This document shows positions 22,118 to 38,889 of a stretch of 64,000 nt of DNA, one piece after another. The position numbers were made by a program, and so were the translations under genes. The notes under the pieces were generated by a model. It was given only the letters and a program-made list of their open reading frames with translations, made no database searches and was not told where the DNA came from. Location: contig CP141136.1 of assembly GCA_035236585.1 (NCBI GenBank), positions 51,353,136 through 51,417,135 of the forward strand, written 5' to 3'. Origin of the DNA: Warburgia ugandensis (lineage: Eukaryota > Streptophyta > Magnoliopsida > Canellales > Canellaceae). Each line of letters begins with the position of its first letter. Position 1 is the first letter of the stretch.

Positions 22118-24780
22118 GAATGTAAGGACTTGTATTTTTCATATTATAAATATTTATCTTTACAAGGATTTATCAATAGAACCAAGTCATCTCAATTGAT
22201 TACAAAGTGAAATTGTATACCTATGGTCAAGAATTTAGGTCTCAATGACAGCTAGTAGATTGTCTATTTAGAAATCATTTTAAATCTAAGAACAAGAGGA
22301 TGTTTAGGTATAATGAACCTTCTAAATGAACATTTTTCCTCCAATTTGAATATATATATATAAGAAAATCAAATAAAAGCTGTAAATCGCTAATGTGTAC
22401 AAGATAATGGATGGGAGTTTTGAGAATTTTTGAGAATTAGGAAAGTTAATATATAGTAGAATAAGATTAGGATCTAAGTGATAACAAGTTAGGAAGGAGG
22501 AGACATGTAGAATTTGTGACAAGATAGAATGGAATGAATAACCAAACCAATAAAGAAACTAGCTAAAATGTCTCCTTAAAGCGCAAGATGTCATGGGCTA
22601 GGGAGAACGGAAGAAATATGTGAAAGAGCAGGAGACAGACATAAAAGTGAGGGGGAGAGAAAGAGAGAGCAAAAGGATAAAGGTTAAAGGTTGTTCTCAG
22701 GATTTCCTAGAGCACTATGTTTTGCAATATAAGAAGGTAGAAGAATGATATTTGTCAACCAGGTAGGGGCAATAAGATCATCTCTAAACTAGATCATAGA
22801 TTTTCCAAAATATGAAAAATACCATGCTGATTTTGATTTATGACATATACAAGCGTGCAAGGTTCTATATGATTTAGTTCACCATGATTTACTTTGTTCT
22901 CCATGATTTATGACATACTTATTCATTGTTTGGTGCACCTGATTTGTCAAGTGATTAATATACACTTTGCTGGAAATTTTAGTATGGTTTTTAATTGGAA
23001 AATGGAGATGCTTTGGCCTATGAATACTGCACGTCACATCTGACACGTTTTCATCAAATTTCTAACATCTTAGAACCATGATCCATGCGCATACCTATAC
23101 AATAAACTTTGCATAAGAGATTAACTCTCTTTTTATAAATGTCCTGTGGAAAGTATCATCAATTATGATTAACATTGTTTTAATTGAGTTTATATGCATC
23201 TAGATCTGGAATATATATATAAGATGATGTGGTATAGTGATGTTAATTCTCAAAATACAAATCTTATTCACACAGTACTTGAATGTGTCCTAGTTTGATT
23301 TACTAATATTTTGGAAGTTTAGTGTTTTGGACAAGTAAACAACATTTTACATGATAGTGTGGCATATTCCAATACTTTAATCTATGGCTTTTAGACATAT
23401 TGTGAAATGAGTTCATAAATACTGTTGATCCAAGTCATGTGCCCATGGGATTGGATGGCATTAATTGGTTATTTGAGCATGATTTTAGTATGAAAGTATG
23501 ATTCAATAATGGGATTTGGGTATAATATGATTAGGGATTTACATTGAGTCAAGTAATTTTTTTACGACTAGTTTTTTAAAAATGTTATATGTGGGATTAC
23601 TGATTTTTTTGCAGTGAATGTGGTGTGTCGGCACATGGCATTGGGCATAGCACACAGAGCACTAGCCACGGTGCACATGGCACAAAGCACCAGGCACTGG
23701 CCACACAGCACATGGCACTCAGGCATAGCACACAGATCATTCGACACAGTCGCATGGCACCAGAGTTGCATGGCATGGCACTAGGCACTGTGCAGCAGGC
23801 ACTCGGCACAGGTGCATGGCACTAAGCATAGTGGACTGGGTAATGGCCATAGTACGAATGGCATTGGGCAAAGCGGACTACTATTGAACACAAGCATATA
23901 GTGCTGGCACAGTGCCTGGGCATAAAACTATACACTAGGAACATGCACAGACCATATTGTGAACAGCTGCGTACTGCGCATAGGCATTGGCCATAGTATC
24001 CACAGCATTGGGCACTGCACATAGGTATAGGCCAGTAGCCACAGTGAGCAGTGCACATGGCATTTCACACAAGCACAAGCCATAGTGCATACAACATTAG
24101 GCACTACACACGGCGGTTACAGGCACATAGTATTTTGATGGGTTTCATATCAAATGATTTTGAAATCTAGTCGTAAATGTATTACTCTTATTTCTCAAAG
24201 ATCTCATATGCTTTGGTCATGGATTCAAGAGTAGATTTTGGGCATGTTTTGGAATGCTTGAAAAGCCTAAGTAGTAGTGGGTGCTTAGATTACATTGGAA
24301 CACTTTGTTTCATTTTTTGGAAATTCTAGCCCATAGATACATGTGTATAAGTGTGAATAGTTTTGAATTGACATCTAACATGTTCATGTACTAAGATAGG
24401 AATGCATCAAATGTTGATTTATACTATTTAAAATAGGGCATATGTAGTAAATGATTTCGTATGATGCAAAGTAGCCCATAAATTCTATATGAGTTTCTAT
24501 GAGCAACATGAAATGATTTATTGAAAAAATGGGACTTTTTACATATTGAAATTAAAGAATAAACATAGAATTACATACGAGAATGCACATGTTTGTATAC
24601 AAAATTTATTTCAATGCTTTTATTCTATAGAATAGAAATGATATTGATCTTGATTTTTTATTTTTGATATTGCACCAAGGGTGCAATAATATGGATTTAG
24701 AAATTTTAATAGTGTATCAATGGTGCAAACTCATTGATTAATTATAGATGACTCTTGTAGTCCACACAAATAGATGGATT
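22118..24780 (+). mobile_element. T2 3' LTR, interrupted at the right
   Basis: Begins TGTAAGGACTTGTATTTTT after a purine tract, homologous to 5110. Contains the tRNA-like block (22165-22240) and the minisatellite (23630-24130). Homology with T1 runs to about 24780, where LTR-2 #3 takes over. The remaining roughly 900 bp of LTR were not found to the right. Confidence 0.6.
23630..24130. repeat. Degenerate GCACATGGCA minisatellite in T2 LTR
   Basis: Imperfect tandem words GCACATGGCA, TTGGGCATAGC, GCACTGGCC and CACACAG. Homologous in position to 19830-20245 but different in unit order, so the array turned over after the copies separated. ORFs on both strands are artefacts. Confidence 0.7.
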
Positions 24781-26740
24781 TTGATGAGTTTTCAAATTTG
24801 TATAAAAGTACCCAATTAGTTGCCTATGTGTAAAAAGGGCTACCCTGGTGCATGAAGCTCCTACCTATGCAGGGTCCGAGGAAGGTGCGGACCACAAGGG
24901 CTCATAGTAGGCAGCCTTACCTTGCATTTTGCAAGAGGCTAGTTCCATGCCTTGAACCCATGACTTTAAGGTCACATGATGACAACTTTTACTGTTGTGC
25001 CAAGGCTCCCCTTCTAGTTGCCCATGAGTCATAGTGTTAAATGAAGGTTTTAGACAGAAATTTATAACATATGCATTTCCGACCTAATAAACCAAATATT
25101 TGAGATGGTGATCCGAAGGTCGAGATTGAGCGAGATGAAAATTGAAGATCAAAATCAAAAGATTGAGTCAAGGCCTAAATGTGACCAATCCAAAATATGA
25201 TCAAGGATCAAATCATTTTACAATAAAGAAAGGATGGATTTGGAGAAGTCAAAGATGACTAAAGTGGGCCCATACACAAACCATTCAAAGTCCACCACCT
25301 TTTTATGGGATCCACTCAAGCCACCTAACCATATAAGGCATGAAAGAAGGTAACAAGCTAAGGAGTCTAACTCAGCCATCAAAGCCATGGGGGTTGAGCC
25401 ATTAACTCAAGCCAAATGAGCCCTCAAAGCAAGCTACACATTCACCCTTAGGGTAGTTATTTTCCTTGAGGTCTTCTATGTTTTCTTCCTTAGAGTAGTA
25501 GTAGTGATTCACTCACAGCATTCCACGCCTCCTTCAGTAACTTGCTGGTTCTTCAGTTTTTAGCTTGTTAAGGTTAGCTTCTTCCTATATTTTACTCACT
25601 TTTCATTTTCATTTGATTTTGCTTCTTGGTCAATGTGATTTCTGCTTGTCTTGTTCCTTAATCCTCATGCCTTTGCCTTTTGATTTCAACCCTAGATCCT
25701 TGTTCCTAAGGATCACTAATATATTGTCGTGACAATCAAGAAATAGTGATCTATAGAGATCAAGTGAGTAGGGTGCCCTAGATCCCTTAGGATTCCATTA
25801 CTTCTCTTACCTTCTTTTACTCTATCTCCTTTGGATTCTTCCTTTGAGGATACACATGCTATTGTGGGGTTAATGGTTGTAAGTTGTGCGAGTTTTTTTT
25901 TTTTTTTTGAATTCTTAACGTGGTGCGTACATTCCTAGAATGATGTACACCACATTTGTATGACTTTTTCTATTAATAAAGAGGATGTTGATTCATGCTT
26001 GGTACTCATTATGGATGTTTATGTGACTTGATTATTACTAATTTAATTCCATGTTGCATGCTTAGACCCATATACATTTCACTTAACTTTTCAAGTATAC
26101 CATTATAGATATCTTTCGCATTAGTTTCCACTCACATCAACTTAAATACCATGAACACCACTTCTAGTAGTCACACACATGGTATTAATTGTTGTGATCT
26201 TGATTAAGATGATTATTTCATGGATATACTTGCTTATGATTCCATGCAATTCTTCCTTAAGTAATCATGCACTTTACTAAAGTCGTTTTCATCCATTCCA
26301 TGCTCTTGCATCATAGTTTGTAAGAGTTTCATTTAGAAAGCAAGTGATACACCTTTGCACCATGTGCATAGACCTTGGATCATGTGCATGGTTGTATGGT
26401 TTGTTTCATTAGTTTGGTAATTGTTTATTCATGCATCTTGGATAATTACATGCTTAGATAGTGATTTGGTTGCATTAAAATCATTTGTTCATTAGATTTC
26501 AACTTTTGCATCTTTGATTATTTCACCCAATGATCGATGCACACACACCATTGGGGTCATGTTCATAGTAAGTGAGTAAATTTCTTACTTGTTTTGCATG
26601 TTACAACATATTTAGATTCCCTTAGCTAGTTGTGCATTAGTTAGATAGTTTCTAATTTTCATCTTTAGATAGTTCTCATTTTAGTTTAGGAAAGTGTTAT
26701 TTTCAGTTTGCCAAAATCAATCTAATTGGTACTTATGTTA
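24781..26740 (+). mobile_element. LTR-2 family copy #3 (3' end incomplete)
   Basis: After the SINE, 25030-26735 follows copies #1 and #2: TTATAACATATGCATTT, AAAAGATTGAGTCAAGGCCTAAA, the CCACCTTTTTATGGGA/CATGGGA block and GTGACAATCAAGAAATAG at about 25730. AT-rich tail words like AGATAGTTTCTAATTTTCA also match. The terminal CTTGCGAG block is missing. 24781-24831 (AAAGTACCCAATTAGTTGCC) matches the sequence upstream of #1. Confidence 0.5.
24832..25014 (-). mobile_element. Au-type SINE
   Basis: On the minus strand it starts GAAGGGGAGCCTTGGC. The A box region is GCCTTGGCACAACAGTAA (minus of about 24990-25008). The B box is GGGTTCAAGGC (minus of about 24949-24960). The middle CCTCTTGC...GGTAAGGCTGC and the end CACCAGGGTAGCCCTTTTT agree with my recollection of the plant Au SINE consensus. 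The 183-bp size fits. Flanks TAGTTGCCTATGTGT (24817-24831) and TAGTTGCCCATGAGT (25015-25029) form a 15-bp duplication with two mismatches. Inserted in LTR-2 #3. An ORF across it is not a gene. Confidence 0.85.
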
Positions 26741-26785
26741 CTTCTCAAATTCTAAGGTATAAACACATAAAGCTAGCAATTTTGG

Positions 26786-28876
<2,091 letters not shown>

Positions 28877-28881
28877 TTTGG

Positions 28882-30473
28882 TGACAATACCTATGTAATG
28901 AGAAGTTTGAGGCTTTCATAAATCATAAGAGCCACAAATAATCTTCTTCTTGAGTAACCTAAACATGAGCAATGAAGGTGGATGGAATATCTCAAGGACT
29001 ATGACTTTACTATCTATTACCACTCAAGGAAAGCAAATGTGGTGGCTGATGTAGTGAGTACGAAGTCAAGGACACTGATTGTGAATGTGTAAGTCAATTC
29101 AACTTTATGGACTTATTTTTGCATGCACAAGTTCACAATGCATAGAAGCAAGCTTTGTGTGAGAATCCTAGTTTCACATTAGGGGCATATGGAGGTGTAC
29201 ACTTTCAGGAAGCACATCAGTCTCAATTCATCATTCTTCTAGTAGTTACAAAAATGTGCTAGAAATTGAAGAGAAGGTTTTAGTGGAACAGGATGAAGTG
29301 GAACATTGGTGATTGTGTGGCTCAATGTTTGATCTATCAGTAAGTGGGGGCTAGACATTAGAGGCCATCAATGATGTTGTAGACACTTGGCCTTTTAGAG
29401 TAGAAGTGGAATCACATTACCATGGACTATGTACCAAGACTACCTAGACACAGAGTGGTCACAATATGATTTGGGTGATTGGGGGGAGAATGAAAAAGTT
29501 AGGGCATTTTCTTCCCATCAAACATACTCAGTTAGTTGATAGCTTGGATTTGTTGCACATGAAGGAGAGCAAGTTTCTTAACAGAACACCAATGACCATC
29601 ATCTCTGATGGGGATAATTGATTCACCTCATGATGTTGACAAAGTGTATAGGAGGCTTAGGGTTAGTCTCCAAGATTCAGCACCACTTTCCATCCACAAA
29701 TGGATCATCAATCAAAGAGGACCATCTAAACCTTCAAGGACATGCTAAGCACATGTGCACTTCATTAAAAAGGAAATTAGGACGAGCACCTCCCGCTTGT
29801 TAAGTTCACATACAAACAACATGGCACCATATCATGCACTATTGTTGTGTTAATCACCAACTTGTAAGATCAATGTGGGAGTGAGATGATTGTTGAGGTG
29901 TGAACTAGTATAGAAGTGTGCAAACAAGTTGAGGTTCATGAGGAAATGACTTTTGATTGCTCACAATTGTTAGAAGAGTTAAGCCAACTAAGGGCATAAG
30001 GACTAGGAGTTTGCAATTAGGGATGAATTCTTCTTCAAGATTGCCCAGACTAATGGCATTATGAGATTTAGATTGAAGGGGAAGCTGAGCGTCCGATTCA
30101 TCTATCCTTTTGAGATCCTAGAGATGATCAATGTAGTGACCTACAAATTGGTATTACCACCATAGGTTGTAGAAGTTCATGATGTTTTACATGTGTTGAT
30201 GCTATGGAAGTACATGTTAGATCCTTTGCATGTGCTTGAGAGGCTAAATTAATGATAGATTTAACCTTTGAGGAAAAGGGTCTTTAGAATTTTGATTTAT
30301 AGGAAAAGAGATAGAGGAAGAAGACAATTCCACTAGTCAAGGCTTTTAGTAGCACCATTTAGATGGGGTGGTCAACCAGGAGAATACGAATGAAATGACA
30401 AGGACAAACCTAGAGATGTTTGATGAGTGATGTGAAGAGAATTTGAAGACGAAATTTCTCTAAGGGGGAAGGA
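28882..30473 (+). pseudogene. Ty3/gypsy RNase H - integrase remnant (copy T3)
   Basis: RNase H tail: FINHKSHK, then RWMEYLKDYDFTIYYHSRKANVVAD (28900-29075). The integrase zinc region keeps DCVAQCLIYQ (29311-29340). The core keeps ITMDYVPRLPRH and TIISDGD, so both Asp blocks are visible, but the Glu block reads FHPQMDHQSKR, with Lys for the catalytic Glu. The C-terminal part at 30010-30400 reads GKLSVRFIYPFEILEMI, VVTYKLVLPP-stop, VEVHDVLHVLMLWKYMLDPLHVLE and KKTIPLVKAF. Many stops and frameshifts. The tail FEDEISL and a purine tract TAAGGGGGAAGGA (30461-30473) lead into the LTR at 30474. It is truncated on the left at the candidate LTR end. Confidence 0.8.
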
Positions 30474-32447
<1,974 letters not shown>

Positions 32448-35442
32448 TGTAACTACCCAAATTTTTAAATCATAATTTATTTTGAAAAATTGGATGGAAT
32501 AGAAGGATGAATGTTTTATAAAATTTGAATTTTTGAAGTGAGAATTTATAGAAATCAAATTTGTTGGAAATATCCTCATAATTAGGTTCAACTTGAAAAA
32601 TGAAATCCAACACTACTGAAAATGGAGTTCGTATGAGAAAGTTACGGAACTTTTAAGTATAAGGGCATTTTGGTAATTTCATAAATAATATACTAATTCA
32701 TTTTTTTAAAAAAGGGTCAGAATTAAAGGGGCTAGATTTTATAACAGCACCCCTCCATCTCCGACTCCATCGCTGACGGAGAAAGTCGGTGATCACGCCT
32801 CCCGCGAGGAAAACATATCACCTACGATAAAATTGCACTCCCCCCCAGCATCTCACCCTCTTGCCCCAGACTCCCCTCCCTCTTCCTCTCTTGTCTCCAA
32901 CTTCTAAAACCCCCATTCTTCTACAAGTTAGGGTTTTGGCAAGCACAAACCGACGTCTGTACCCACAGAAAAAGTCCCATCAGACCCCTCTGGCTACTAG
33001 GTAGATTCCCTCCTCTCCCTCTTCTTTCCCTTTTTTCTTGGGCATTTTCCCCTTAGATCCATGTTGGATATGGTTTTAGTGGCTGACAAATCACCAGTGA
33101 AACTAGGACTGGTGGATCTAGGATGGAACCCACTCAAGGAGAGCTCATATGGGTGTTTGGAGCCATCTGATGAGTTTATGGGACTCCAAAACCTCAAGAA
33201 ACATAAAAACAATAAAAGCTGAGGCTATCCTAGAAGTTGATACAACCAAAATGATCAGATGGTCTAGATCAGACCGTCTCATCTTGATCGACTTGATCAG
33301 CAGCTAGGACATACACGGTAACGCTCAACAGAGATGCGCTGTCCAAGAGTGTCCCTTAAATAATAGATTCAACCGTTCAAATCAATTATGATCCCAATTT
33401 AAGAATCACGATAGGCGATCTACGAGATCGACCATTCATTTTTAGATCTTGATAACATAAATGTTATTGAGGATAGTCTGACCATTAAATATTGGATCCT
33501 CAAGTAAGATCTTTTTTGGGAATGCTCTAATGAATGATCTGTAACCAAAAGGGGTGGATCTAACTATTGAAATTGTAATGGATCTCAATCTAACAAACTT
33601 GATGCACTAATTTTCCCTAAGGAGGTGTAATCTATGATGGATAAGGATTTTGTTAGACCTAGTAGAACACTGATCATTGATCGGTAAGCTAATAAGATAA
33701 ATCCAACCATAAATTGTTTAGGATCTCTAAGTTATAAGCCTAAATGTCAATCCAAGGGTGAAGGTCTACTTGTATGACCTCTATTTGTTGATCTATGGTA
33801 TGAAATGGTAGATCTATACACAAATCAATCCCGATCTAGGAGGAGTGACCGATAGGTAACAAATTTGACCATTGATAGATAGTATCAAAATCTTAGTCAA
33901 TGATCTAAGCCCATTGATTTGTAAATCTAACTGATGATCAATAGAAATGAAAACTAATACTTGGATTCTCACCATTAAATTATATTCACAACCCCACAAA
34001 GATCTTGAAGGAGATCTAGGATTTGAATTGAAGAAAAATGCGAACAATACCTAAGTGACATCCTTGAGGTAGGTAGTCTGATGTTGCTAAGTTTTCAACT
34101 GAATTCTAAAACATAAACGATTTGCTTGAAATTATTCTGTGTTTAGTATGATTTTGAAATGATATTTCTGTAAGGTATTCTTATTATGAGCATGCAAATT
34201 ACTCTCATGATTTATGATCTTGATTGAAAATGTTATCGCTTATATATTTCATAGCCCAGTTTTACTTTTGAATGACAAAACAGTTTTATATATGCTTTAT
34301 TGCATGTTTTGAAATAGGATTGTAGAAATTGCATGATTTAGCATGTGTTAAATGTTTAAAAATTGGATCACACATATATATTTATCTTTTTAAGCTAGTA
34401 AGCCTGGTGGGCACTATGCTAAGAGGTTGTTTCTGCATGGAGTTGGCCTCTCGTCCTCTAACCACCAAAGGTGGTAAGTATCATTGCCCAAAGTGGCATT
34501 TGTTCCTTTCTCAACTGTTGTGATATTAGGACAACCACTGGAGGTGTTCACAGCACCGTTTTCAAGATGTATCCACAGTTAACTATGGAAGTTGAGGTGG
34601 TTGGTCTCTAGATATTGGAGACACACAATTTCATATAGGTCTGGTCTTAAGCATAGTGGTCCTTATGATTTATGTTTTAGTATCACCATACATGGTGCAT
34701 TGAGATAGTCTTAGATGAGTACTTATGACTAGTCAGTTAAGGTGTTCACTGAGATACCCATGTGCATAAAAAATTTCCATAGGGTTGGGATATCTAGCAT
34801 CTAGTCTTATCGATTACAACTTTTAGAAGTTATATTATTTATAATGTTATTGATTGATTGATTTTGTTGGAAATTTTATTACTTGAAATATATGTGCAAA
34901 TAATTTATTCATGAATACCCATGTTTATTTAAGACGATTGCATGATTTTATTACCTAAAAAATAGTTCTTAAATTTATGCACAATGCATATCGTGTTTTC
35001 AAATTAGTAGTATCAGATCACCTACTGAGTATGTTAAATACTCAACCAGATACATTATTTTTACAGATTAGCTCTAGTGGGATTAGAAGAAGGATCAGGA
35101 AATGTTAGCATTACAATTAAGTGAGCGAAGATAAAGACAAGTATGAATATAAGTATATGACTTATCCTATGGACATGTATATGTAATTATTATAGTTGGA
35201 CTGTGAGTTATGACTAGCTACATTTGGGATGCTTATATATTTGCCTTAGTTTTTAAAAAAAAATATTATTTTATTCTCTTAGAAGTAAATGACACTTGGG
35301 GTTTTCAAAATGAATTTAAATTCAAAAGTTTTTTTTTGCTGTATTGCATTGTTTTTATAAAAGTGTATACAAATAGGGATCGATCCCACATTAGGAATTA
35401 GTTTGCCTTTTAAAAATGTATATGAAAATCTGGGTCATCGCA
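32448..35442 (+). mobile_element. LTR1-type solo LTR (TSD GTTTT)
   Basis: Starts TGTAACTACCCAAATTTTT and ends ATCTGGGTCATCGCA. GTTTT at 32443-32447 and 35443-35447 is a perfect duplication. 2,995 bp, no internal region. Family landmarks: GGAGTTCGTATGAGAAAGTTA at about 32625, a GC/pyrimidine-rich promoter zone at 32.75-33.0 kb, the CTACTGAGTATG...ATACTCAACC block at 35020, and AATGACACTTGGGGTTTTCAAAATGA at 35287. Confidence 0.85.
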
Positions 35443-35840
35443 GTTTTAGTTTGCATGGAGTGACCTTTGGGTCATGGTGATTTTTCACTGATGTAGGGTC
35501 ATGTTTCCATAGAGATGCCTTGTAAGATTTTTTCGTATGCGCCACTTGACCAAAGTGTTAAGGATGTTTTTCACTTATTTAAGGTCAAGATGAAAATTAG
35601 GTTTCAAAGGACTTATTTTAAACAGGCACTTTCGCCAAGTATCCATTGTGCTAGGAGGGTAGTAGGGTTGCCCACCTGCCTTTGAAAAATTGAGTTATTT
35701 CATTCTTAGCCCATAGAGTGGCTAAACTTCGAGAGTGTCCATAGCATAGAGGTCCACAATTCTTAAAATTTGGATTTCTGAGGAGGCACCGCACTTTAAG
35801 TACGATAGGCGCACTAACACCCTTGACTGATGAAGCATGA
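35443..35840 (+). mobile_element. T3 LTR continuation (398 bp between two solo LTRs)
   Basis: Low-copy-looking sequence between two LTR1 insertions with perfect duplications. By order it continues 30474-32447. No ORF. Assignment to T3 is inference. Confidence 0.4.
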
Positions 35841-38741
35841 TGTAATACCCGAGCAATTTACACTATTTTTAACGAAAATTGAACATTCTATAGGAAATAA
35901 ACTGAGTTAAATGTTTCACTTTATTTAAAATAGTAAATGAAGGAATTGGTGAGGAAACTTAGTACCATTAGATTCTACTAAAAAAATGGAATCCAACGCC
36001 TCAAAAATCACCCAAAACGAAGTTCGTATGAAGAAGTTACAGCCATTTAAAGATAGGCGTATTTCTAGAAATTAAATAGAAAAATGAAAAAGGACGAAAA
36101 CCGTAGGGGGCCGTTTTGATAATGGCACCCCCTATCGTCTTCAACCTCTAGACCCCTCTAGAACCCGTTTTTCCCTATTTCTCTAGAATACACCAGGGGA
36201 AATGGCGGCACCGCCATTGAGGGGCACCGCCTTCTCCCCTCTATAAAAACCCTATCTCCCCCCTCTTCAAAATCGCATTTTTTCCAGCCGTTTGAGACTG
36301 GGGTTTCTGGTAAAATCAGAAACCCGTCTCAACCCATCTCCCTGCATTTTTCCGGCAGCAGCCAGGCCCTAGTCAGGCCGGCCATTCTATTCCCGTCTCC
36401 CCATTTCCCCTCTCTTCTCTGTTCCGATCTGGGCATTGGGGTTTTTCCCCTTCTTCACTGTTTTCGTCGAGCAAGAGCTTCAGGGTGAAGAATAGGTGCA
36501 CCCATCGGTGATGGGCACTCTCCCAGACCACCCAGGTAAGCCCCCCACCCCTTCCTATTTGGTTTTGCTTCTTCCCTGCCCAGATCCACGCTGGATCTGG
36601 GTGTTTTCCGTCTGGGGAGACGCTGTGGAAACCGGAGAAGACGAGTTTCCTCTGAAATCCATCCAAAACCAGTTGTCACGGGACTCACCCCGTGACGCAC
36701 ACGAGTGACGCGTCCCCTGGGGGTCAGCATCGCACGCAGCAAGTGTGCGGCAGGCTTTTGACTCGTCCAAGATGCGCGGGGAATCCTGGGCACCAAGACG
36801 CGGCCCGCCTGAGTCGAAGATGCATTTATAGGATGTTGACTGGGACATGTGCTGAAGCGCGCTACTTGGGCATGCATGTGCGCGTGCGTACACTGTCCCA
36901 GGTGCAGCCTTCAGGTGCATGCGCGACATGGGGCACGGGTCCTGGCTCGACCAAGGTGCACGGGGTGCCCTGAGAGCTGAGACGTGCCATGCTACAAGGT
37001 GCGTCTGTGCAATGATGCGCGTCATAGCGCGTCACTTGAGCATGCATGTGCGCGTGCAAAACGCGGTCCCTGGCACGGCCTTTAGACCCACACGTACGTA
37101 AGGCGATTATGGTTCAACCAAGATACACGGGTGTCCTGAGAACTGGGACACACGGACCTAATGAGACTTTAAAATTAGGATCATAAGACCATTTATAGAA
37201 TTTAACTATTGAATAAGTAGGTCCATATTATAAGATCTAGCCTGACAATAAATTAGGCAAGGACCTATGGACCCAATAGCCAGATCTAGCAATCTAATGT
37301 CTAAATAGAATGAATTAATAAGGACTCCTTGTTTCCATTCATACCCAGGAGTTTATAAATGAGACCCAGGGACGGGTTAAAGTGATAAAGGACGTGACTC
37401 CAGGAGACTTTGATGTAGGTGCTCTATCACTACTAGACTTTTTAAAAGAGCCATGATTGTTTTATGTATGTTTTAAGTATAAGTTATATAACTTGTATAG
37501 CATGACTTAATTTAGCATACATATGATAAATGCTTTATGCATAGATATATTTTAGCATAGATGTGTTTTGCAAATAATTGCCTATATATTATGCATAGAT
37601 ATGTTTTGCAAACAAATGCATATATTGCATGATTTGTGAGCATTGAGTTTTTGAAAGATTGCATGTCCTTGAGGGTTACCAAAAGACGCTGGAGTGCCCA
37701 AAAGACGCTGGGTAGGCAGTTGTGAGGGATCCAAAGAGGACAGGTTTTGAAAAAGAGGTTTTCGCTTGTTTGATCTGATATGATTTAGGCTGGTAAGCTC
37801 GTGGGGGCTATGCCAAGAGGTTTGGGTTGGCCTCCAGCCTCTACCACTATTAGGTGGATGGGTACCATGACCAAAAAGGGCAACGTCCCTGCTTCGAGTG
37901 CATGTGGTACAGGGGGCTACCACTAGTGTCACGGCACTAGGTCGAAGTGTCATATGTCCCGTTGAGGCATATGACCCTGTGTCCTCAGGTACCCGGGGAC
38001 CACACGGCGGCGAGGTCGTGGGCATAGTTGGACCCTATGGTTTGAGGATTTATTTGCATTGCATATGGCATGACATGAGGTTGGTCGACCATACCAAATA
38101 TTCATGAGTTGGATTCAGTGGAGCATCTTATGCATATCATTATGTTTATGATATATGATACTTTCAACTTGGATTATGCTATTCTTTAAGTCGTCAGTAT
38201 TTCAATTCAATAGTCGTTTTTAATATCGATATTGAATGCGATTGTTCAAACATGCACATGTTTTTAAGAGCATATGATTTTAGACATAACATGCATTGCA
38301 AAACTAGTAGTGATAGACTCCTACTGATTGTAGTATATATTCACCCTATCCTTAACATTTTTCAGGATAGTTCCACTCACAAATAGAAGATGCCTCAGGA
38401 GATATTAGTGCTACGAGCAAGTGAATTAAAAAGGAAACAATTATACATGTAAGTAAACTCTCAACCCTTTGGACATGTATTTGTATTAATTTACAGTTGG
38501 GCTGTGTGCTGTGACTGGAAAGACTTGGGGAAAAACACTTATGATTTCTGAAGTTTTTCAAAAAACTACTTTGATTGTTGTGAAAGCAAATGACACTCGG
38601 GGTTTTCAAAATGAGTTTAAAACTAAAGATTTTCCGCTGCATTGCATGGTTTTCATAAAATGGTTTTCAAATAGGGATGCATCCCGCCTTAGGAATTAGA
38701 TATTGCATTTAAAAATGCATAGGAAAACCCGGGTCGTCACA
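35841..38741 (+). mobile_element. LTR1 solo LTR (TSD CATGA)
   Basis: Starts TGTAATACCCGAGC and ends AAAACCCGGGTCGTCACA. CATGA at 35836-35840 and 38742-38746 is a perfect duplication. 2,901 bp. AATGGCGG/CCGCCATT inverted repeat at 36201-36218 lies just upstream of the TATA box TATAAAAA at 36242-36249. A GC-rich leader (36.3-37.1 kb) repeats GCATGCATGTGCGCGTGC. ORFs across the leader on both strands are not conserved between LTR copies and are not called genes. Confidence 0.9.
36242..36249 (+). promoter_or_regulatory. TATA box of the 35841 LTR
   Basis: TATAAAAA in the context CCCTCTATAAAAACCC, about 25 bp downstream of the GGCGG inverted repeat. Same position class as 39317 in the next copy. 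Confidence 0.55.
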
Positions 38742-38889
38742 CATGATGATGCCTTGGATTATGATAGTTGTAGAAGAGTATTGATGACTAGATGTAATGG
38801 TCGATAATTCTAGATGACGACTATCTTGGACACTTGTGAGACCTTGTGAGAAAGGGTACCTCCATTGATGATGCTTTCTTAAGACTGTA
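38742..38889 (+). mobile_element. T3 LTR continuation (148-bp island)
   Basis: Only 148 bp separate two LTR1 copies in the same orientation, each with its own perfect duplication. The island was therefore contiguous with 35840 and 41561 before the insertions. Confidence 0.4.

Noticed and set aside
24852..25034. 60-codon ORF at 24852-25034
   Set aside because: Antisense of the Au SINE.
36373..37101. Several long frames on both strands (up to 156 codons)
   Set aside because: Same GC-rich LTR leader class. Mutually overlapping frames in all phases and no recognisable domain.
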